This document shows, one piece after another, positions 60,434 to 64,000 of a DNA stretch of 64,000 bases (positions within the stretch are counted from its first letter, which is position 1; each line of letters begins with the position of its first letter). Both the position numbers and the translations under genes were made by a program. The notes beneath the pieces were generated by a model. It was given only the letters and a program-made list of their open reading frames with translations. It was not told the DNA's origin and did no database searches. Origin of the DNA: Paenibacillus sp. Marseille-Q4541 (lineage in GTDB: Bacteria; Bacillota; Bacilli; Paenibacillales; Paenibacillaceae); assembly GCF_018310695.1 (NCBI RefSeq), contig NZ_JAGXCY010000001.1:62001-126000 (forward strand), written 5' to 3'.

Positions 60434-60844
60434 TTATGGAATCATCGTATCCAAGGAAGGTGCGCCAATGATCCCCCAATACACAAGGAATCCAGTTAGA
60501 AGTATGAATAAAAATATAAGGGAATTGATAAACCATTTACTTAATCGTAATCTTCTAGACGGAAAAAGGTCAGCCCTTGTAGGAAGCGTCTCTGCTTCTT
60601 GAATGCGATCATTTCCTTGCTGTTTTGGCTTAGATTCCGATTGGAGCTTACGCTGCATTCTGGACAATTCAGGAACAGGCTGCTGCTTGTTCTGAGATTT
60701 ACTGTTAGTTGATGTGCTTTGAACTGAATGGATCTTTGCTTTACTCTCGTCCACCATATTTTTATGTGATTTGGGTTTTGTATCCTTATCTTCTTTACGA
60801 CGACGGTGACCATAAGTTTCTGCTCTACTTAGTTGCTGGTTCAT
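60434..60844 (-). CDS. Unknown protein with disordered basic N-terminus and one C-terminal membrane helix
   Basis: 136 residues. Residues 1-95 are Lys/Arg/Gln/Ser-rich and probably unstructured; WFINSLIFLFILLTGFLVYWGI near 103-125 is a membrane helix; a short tail ends outside. Translationally coupled to the CPBP protease gene (ATGA overlap). No family recognised. Tail-anchored layouts like this occur in small cell-wall or division helpers, but nothing more specific can be said. Confidence 0.65.
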   Translation of the reverse strand: MNQQLSRAETYGHRRRKEDKDTKPKSHKNMVDESKAKIHSVQSTSTNSKSQNKQQPVPELSRMQRKLQSESKPKQQGNDRIQEAETLPTRADLFPSRRLRLSKWFINSLIFLFILLTGFLVYWGIIGAPSLDTMIP

Positions 60845-61434
60845 TTTTCCCTCCGAAAACGAATTGCGAGTCCGGATATTAGATCAATTACAAAGTGGCA
60901 CAATATAGGGGCCCATAATGTTCCGGATTGCTCATAAATATATCCTAGGCCGTAACTGGATACGAAAACCCAGCCTGTTGGAAGCCAGTGATTCAAATAT
61001 CTAAAGTGAATAAGGGCAAAAATAATACTTGTCCAATAAGGGCCAAAAGAATGCTGAATGGCACCTCTAAAAAGAAGTTCTTCGCAAATGGATACTACAG
61101 CGGCAATACACACGATATGCCATATGGGCCGTTTACGAAATAACATATGATTAATACCACCATCATCCATGCTATTCTCTGGCATAACAGCGGATAGTAG
61201 AAAGTCTGCTACGAGCATAAGAGCTGCTAGTCCCAGACCATACATAACGAACTCCCAACCTTGCAGCAAGCTGAGCAGTTCGAGCGGATTTCTTTTTTGA
61301 AAAAGAATCCAGATGATACCTATTATTAAGGTTAACGCTTGTGTCAGGTACAGGTTTATAAGAAGAAGGCGATCCGTCAGTTGATGAGGCTCAATTTTCT
61401 GCAACTTCAATTTCTTCCATCGTTGTTTTTTCAT
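60841..61434 (-). CDS. CPBP family intramembrane metalloprotease
   Basis: 197 residues, about five to six spans. CAAX-protease/bacteriocin-processing motifs: CEELLFRG (E-E-x3-R) near residue 117, FALIHFRYLNH near 139, and HFVIDLISGL near 180. Family members cut proteins in the membrane or act in bacteriocin self-protection and regulation; the target here is unknown. ATG 61434. A sigma-A promoter lies at 61503-61531. Divergent from serA. Confidence 0.88.
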   Translation of the reverse strand: MKKQRWKKLKLQKIEPHQLTDRLLLINLYLTQALTLIIGIIWILFQKRNPLELLSLLQGWEFVMYGLGLAALMLVADFLLSAVMPENSMDDGGINHMLFRKRPIWHIVCIAAVVSICEELLFRGAIQHSFGPYWTSIIFALIHFRYLNHWLPTGWVFVSSYGLGYIYEQSGTLWAPILCHFVIDLISGLAIRFRREK

Positions 61435-61502
61435 TCTCGCCTATTCTTACTCCTATCTGTAATGTTGTCTATATCTTTGTTGTAAATTAAGGGAATATAT
61501 AA

Positions 61503-61531
61503 ATGATAGCCAAAATACATAAGAGATTCAA
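61503..61531 (-). promoter_or_regulatory. Sigma-A promoter for the CPBP protease gene
   Basis: TTGAAT (61531-61526), spacer 17, TATCAT (61508-61503), minus strand, about 65 bases before the start codon. Confidence 0.6.
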
Positions 61532-61605
61532 GGACCTTCGAAAAGCAGAAGATAAAATAGGTAGTTTGTGCTGTCATTTCTGCCTCTTTTTAGTGGAACC
61601 AACTA

Positions 61606-61635
61606 TTGACATGGCGATGTAACACATGATACATT
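61606..61635 (+). promoter_or_regulatory. Sigma-A promoter for the serA leader
   Basis: TTGACA (61606-61611), spacer 18, TACATT (61630-61635). RNA would start near 61642, in front of the T-box leader. Confidence 0.65.
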
Positions 61636-61659
61636 ATGAAAAATTGTTATGAAATAATA

Positions 61660-61935
61660 TCTAAACAACGAAGACGGAGAAAAGAACCGAACATGATTGT
61701 TCAGAGAGCTGATGGTTGGTGAAAATCAGTAATCATACGGTATTCCTTTAGCGCTCCTGAGTTATTGTATCGAACTAAAAGTAGGTACAATCGAATGATT
61801 CACGTTATGAATCTGGTCTTATATAGATCATTAAGGCAATTGCTCAACGATAGGGCAATCGCGAATTAGGGTGGCACCACGACAACTCTCGTCCCTTACT
61901 ACGGAAGTAGTATGCGGATTGAGAGTTTTTTTGCG
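61660..61935 (+). promoter_or_regulatory. T-box riboswitch (serine) upstream of serA
   Basis: The T-box sequence AGGGTGGCACCACG is at 61868-61881, followed by the terminator. Stem I starts near GACGGAG and carries the AGAGAGCTGATGGTTGGTG apical region. Between the helices ACCG/CGGT and GGAG/CTCC the 3' side of the specifier loop reads ATTCCTTTAGCG; both triplets that fit, UCC and AGC, are serine codons. Uncharged tRNA-Ser would stabilise the antiterminator and turn on serA. The gap 61935-62100 holds only the rest of the leader and the ribosome site. Confidence 0.93.
61884..61932 (+). terminator. T-box-controlled terminator before serA
   Basis: AACTCTC pairs with GAGAGTT, with an inner hairpin TACTACGG/…GTAGTA, then seven T. 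Its 5' part competes with the T-box antiterminator. Confidence 0.9.
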
Positions 61936-62100
61936 TAAAATCGTGCTTGTGTTCGATTTCTGTTCATTTGTTACGGAGTCACACTATACCACTTCAACGC
62001 ATTACTTTTTTACCGAGTTTAAGGAAATGGCTTAGTTCCACGCATGAACGCCGCTTCTTATTCTATAAATGTTGTTCAAAATCAAGGAGGACGATGATCA

Positions 62101-63696
62101 ATGTTAAAAGTTTTGGTATCTGATCCAATCAGTGATTTGGGAATTCAGCAGCTCATGGATGCTGAGGATGTCACAGTTGACAAGAAGACAGGACTTACAG
62201 AAGAAGAACTTATTCAAATTATTGGAGATTATGATGCACTTCTTGTTCGTAGTCAAACCCGTGTAACTCCTGCAATTATGAAGGCAGGTACGCGCCTTAA
62301 AGTAGTTGGACGTGCTGGAGTCGGAGTCGATAACATTAATCTGGAAGCAGCTACTGAACGAGGTATTATCGTTATTAATGCACCGGATGGAAATACAATT
62401 ACGACCTGTGAGCATACATTTGCTATGATGATGGCTCTTGCGAGACATATTCCACAAGCTTATGCCAAAACCGTAAACGGTACTTGGGATCGTAAAACTT
62501 TCCTTGGTGTAGAACTGCGAAACAAAACGCTCGGTGTACTCGGTATGGGTAGAATCGGAAGTGAAGTAGCAAAAAGAGCTAAAGCTTTTGGTATGAACAT
62601 TCTAGGCTATGATCCATTCCTCACAAAGGAACGTGCTGAGAAAATGGGCGTCACCCTCGCTTCCGTTGACGATATTATTCATAATGCGGATTTTATGACC
62701 GTTCATACTCCGCTCACACCGGAAACGAAACACATGATCGCTCGTCCACAGTTTGAAGTCATGAAAAGAGGCATGCGTATTATTAACTGTGCCCGCGGTG
62801 GAATCATTGATGAAATGGCCCTAGTGGAAGCAATAGATGAAGGAATTGTAGCAGGAGCAGCATTCGATGTGTTTGAGAGCGAACCACCGGCTCCAGATCA
62901 TCCATTTTTAAGTCATCCGAAAATTATCGTTACTCCTCACCTCGGTGCTTCCACTGTCGAAGCCCAAGAGAATGTAGCGATTGATGTATCCGAGCAGGTT
63001 CTGCATATACTTCGGAACGAGCCTTTCAAAAATGCGGTTAACATGCCTCCAGTGGCGCCAAGTGTTATGAATATTATCCAGCCTTATTTCAAACTTGGGG
63101 AAACACTAGGAAGCTTTGCAGCACAGATTGCGAATGAAGCCGTACAGGAAATCCATGTTGATTATTCTGGAGATTTGTCTGAGGTGGATACACAGCAGCT
63201 GACACGTTATATTTTGAAAGGTGTTCTGGAAAGACATCTGGGCAGTGAAGCGAATATCGTAAACTCCATGCATCTGGCGAAGATCCGTGAGATCAATGTT
63301 GTGGTATCGCAAGCGCCTCGTACAAAAGGTTTCACAAACCTGATCACGGTAACACTCAAGAACCAACATGAGCAAGAAAGACGCATTGCAGGCACATTAC
63401 TCGCAGGTTATGGTGAGCGTATTGTAAGACTGGACCACTTCCCAGTGGACTTTGCACCTGAAGAGCATCAAATTCTGATCTCGCATAATGATAAACCAGG
63501 TATTATCGGGCGTGTAGGTACTCTCTTAGGTGAGAACGACGTTAACATCGCCTCCATGCAAGTAGGTCGTAAAATTATCGGTGGAGCAGCCATTATGATT
63601 CTTACAGTCGACAAAGAAGTTCCAAAAGAAGTGCTCAAGAAACTTACTGCACTGCCTGAACTAAACACAGCACAAGAAATTGTACTGCACAAATAA
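62101..63696 (+). CDS. serA: D-3-phosphoglycerate dehydrogenase
   Basis: 531 residues, the long type. SerA oxidises 3-phosphoglycerate, first step of serine synthesis. NAD-binding LGVLGMGRIGSEVAKRAKAFG near residue 142; substrate and catalytic residues in NCARGGIIDE (R near 233), then the Glu and the His in VTPHLGASTVEAQENVA near 280. Residues about 320-450 are the allosteric substrate-binding domain and 458-531 an ACT domain (ISHNDKPGIIGRVGTLLGEN), the likely serine sensor. GGAGG ten bases before ATG 62101. Controlled by the serine T-box. Confidence 0.97.
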   Translation: MLKVLVSDPISDLGIQQLMDAEDVTVDKKTGLTEEELIQIIGDYDALLVRSQTRVTPAIMKAGTRLKVVGRAGVGVDNINLEAATERGIIVINAPDGNTITTCEHTFAMMMALARHIPQAYAKTVNGTWDRKTFLGVELRNKTLGVLGMGRIGSEVAKRAKAFGMNILGYDPFLTKERAEKMGVTLASVDDIIHNADFMTVHTPLTPETKHMIARPQFEVMKRGMRIINCARGGIIDEMALVEAIDEGIVAGAAFDVFESEPPAPDHPFLSHPKIIVTPHLGASTVEAQENVAIDVSEQVLHILRNEPFKNAVNMPPVAPSVMNIIQPYFKLGETLGSFAAQIANEAVQEIHVDYSGDLSEVDTQQLTRYILKGVLERHLGSEANIVNSMHLAKIREINVVVSQAPRTKGFTNLITVTLKNQHEQERRIAGTLLAGYGERIVRLDHFPVDFAPEEHQILISHNDKPGIIGRVGTLLGENDVNIASMQVGRKIIGGAAIMILTVDKEVPKEVLKKLTALPELNTAQEIVLHK

Positions 63697-63718
63697 TATA
63701 TAAATTACTACAAAACAT

Positions 63719-63748
63719 AAAAGCTGGTCTTTAATGACCAGCTTTTTA
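63719..63748 (+). terminator. Terminator after serA
   Basis: AAAGCTGGTC pairs with GACCAGCTTTTT around TTTAAT. Confidence 0.9.
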
Positions 63749-63856
63749 CTATGTTCGAATAAATAGATTATCCATTTTCGTATTCTTTCCTCACGATTGA
63801 ACAGATTAGATGGAAATTGTTCCACGTTGAACAAGATTAATCGGTACTGTTCAACA

Positions 63857-63887
63857 AAAAAAGCACCTTAAGCAAGGTGCTTTTTCA
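63857..63887. terminator. Bidirectional terminator before the right-edge gene
   Basis: AAAAAGCACCTT pairs with AAGGTGCTTTTT around AAGC; A- and T-runs on both sides. On the minus strand it closes the histidine kinase gene. Confidence 0.85.
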
Positions 63888-63896
63888 TAGAAAAGA

Positions 63897-64000
63897 TCAA
63901 GTAAGCATTGATTTATCCGATTTGTGTTGATTTATGGGAAGAAGAATGGTGAACTCTGTACCTTCACCAGTGGTGCTGTCTACTTCAATCGTTCCTTGAT
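63897..64000 (-). CDS. Sensor histidine kinase, C-terminal end only
   Basis: The last 34 codons of a gene that enters from the right edge. GTIEVDSTTGEGTEFTILLP is the typical end of a HATPase_c domain (G2 box GxGTxFxxxLP). It stops at 63897-63899. The kind of kinase cannot be told. The terminator at 63857-63887 follows. Confidence 0.85.
   Translation of the reverse strand, partial: QGTIEVDSTTGEGTEFTILLPINQHKSDKSMLT

Noticed and set aside
63817-63836. LexA/DinR box
   Set aside because: The Bacillus SOS box is CGAAC-N4-GTTCG. The repeat here has the half-sites in the other order and a 6-base spacer.
1-64000. tRNA, rRNA, CRISPR, prophage or integrase genes
   Set aside because: No cloverleaf with CCA context, no evenly spaced repeats and no integrase, transposase or phage structural protein could be read in the window.

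Overview
The window is chromosomal DNA from an endospore-forming Gram-positive bacterium of the Bacillales, most probably Paenibacillus. The evidence is gene content and order: sporulation and germination genes (ypjB, spoIVA, a spoVIF-like gene, ypeB), strong Shine-Dalgarno sequences, frequent TTG and GTG starts, and blocks collinear with Bacillus subtilis (cca-birA-panBCD-dinG; qcrABC-ypjA-ypjB; the hup-mtrB-hepS-menG-hepT-ndk-cheR-aro-trp-hisC-tyrA supraoperon; spoIVA-yphF-yphE-gpsA-plsY-der-rpsA-plsC-cmk-ypfB-motI). The cluster around menG also carries mqnA, a UbiA-type prenyltransferase and ubiX, which points to the futalosine menaquinone route. Nearly all genes lie on the minus strand. 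I saw no rRNA, tRNA, CRISPR array, prophage or insertion sequence.

Layout. 1-13.6 kb: a partial amidohydrolase, rex, dinG, a TPR gene, panDCB with a leader RNA, birA, cca, bshA, mgsA, dapB, a TPR gene and a MazG-type gene. 13.7-20.5 kb: a YitT membrane protein (+), then ypjB, ypjA, qcrCBA, a DUF2487 gene, an IDEAL-domain gene and an unknown regulator-like gene. 20.8-25.2 kb: the most accessory part, with a histidine phosphatase, an ECF sigma/anti-sigma pair, two orphan plus-strand genes, a small membrane protein, a duplicated hairpin cassette and a candidate small RNA. 25.2-44.8 kb: the aromatic, menaquinone and isoprenoid supraoperon (tyrA, hisC, trpABFCDE, aroH, aroB, aroC, cheR, ndk, hepT, mqnA, ubiX, ubiA, menG, hepS, an unknown gene, mtrB, hup). 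45.2-58.3 kb: spoIVA, a YphF-like lipoprotein, ferredoxin, nucleotidyltransferase-like gene, yphE, spoVIF-like gene, gpsA, plsY, der, rpsA, plsC, cmk, ypfB, motI, ypeB and a zinc-ribbon gene. 58.4-64 kb: prsW, mecA-like gene, two small membrane genes, a CPBP protease, the T-box-controlled serA, and the C-terminus of a histidine kinase.

How the parts work together. Chorismate is the hub of the central block. AroB and AroC supply it; TrpEDCFBA, AroH/TyrA/HisC and MqnA draw on it for tryptophan, tyrosine/phenylalanine and menaquinone. HepS/HepT make the isoprenoid tail, the UbiA-type protein attaches it, MenG methylates the quinone, and QcrABC (15.5-18.5 kb) oxidises menaquinol. mtrB (TRAP) at 44.2 kb and a run of 13 (G/U)AG triplets in the trpE leader at 34.0 kb form a complete tryptophan-sensing pair, and the leader can be folded so that TRAP binding exposes or hides the trpE ribosome site. 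Other RNA-level control is a pan-like leader before panB and a serine T-box before serA. The sporulation genes show promoters fitting sigma-E (spoIVA, two in tandem), sigma-K (spoVIF-like) and more weakly sigma-G (ypeB).
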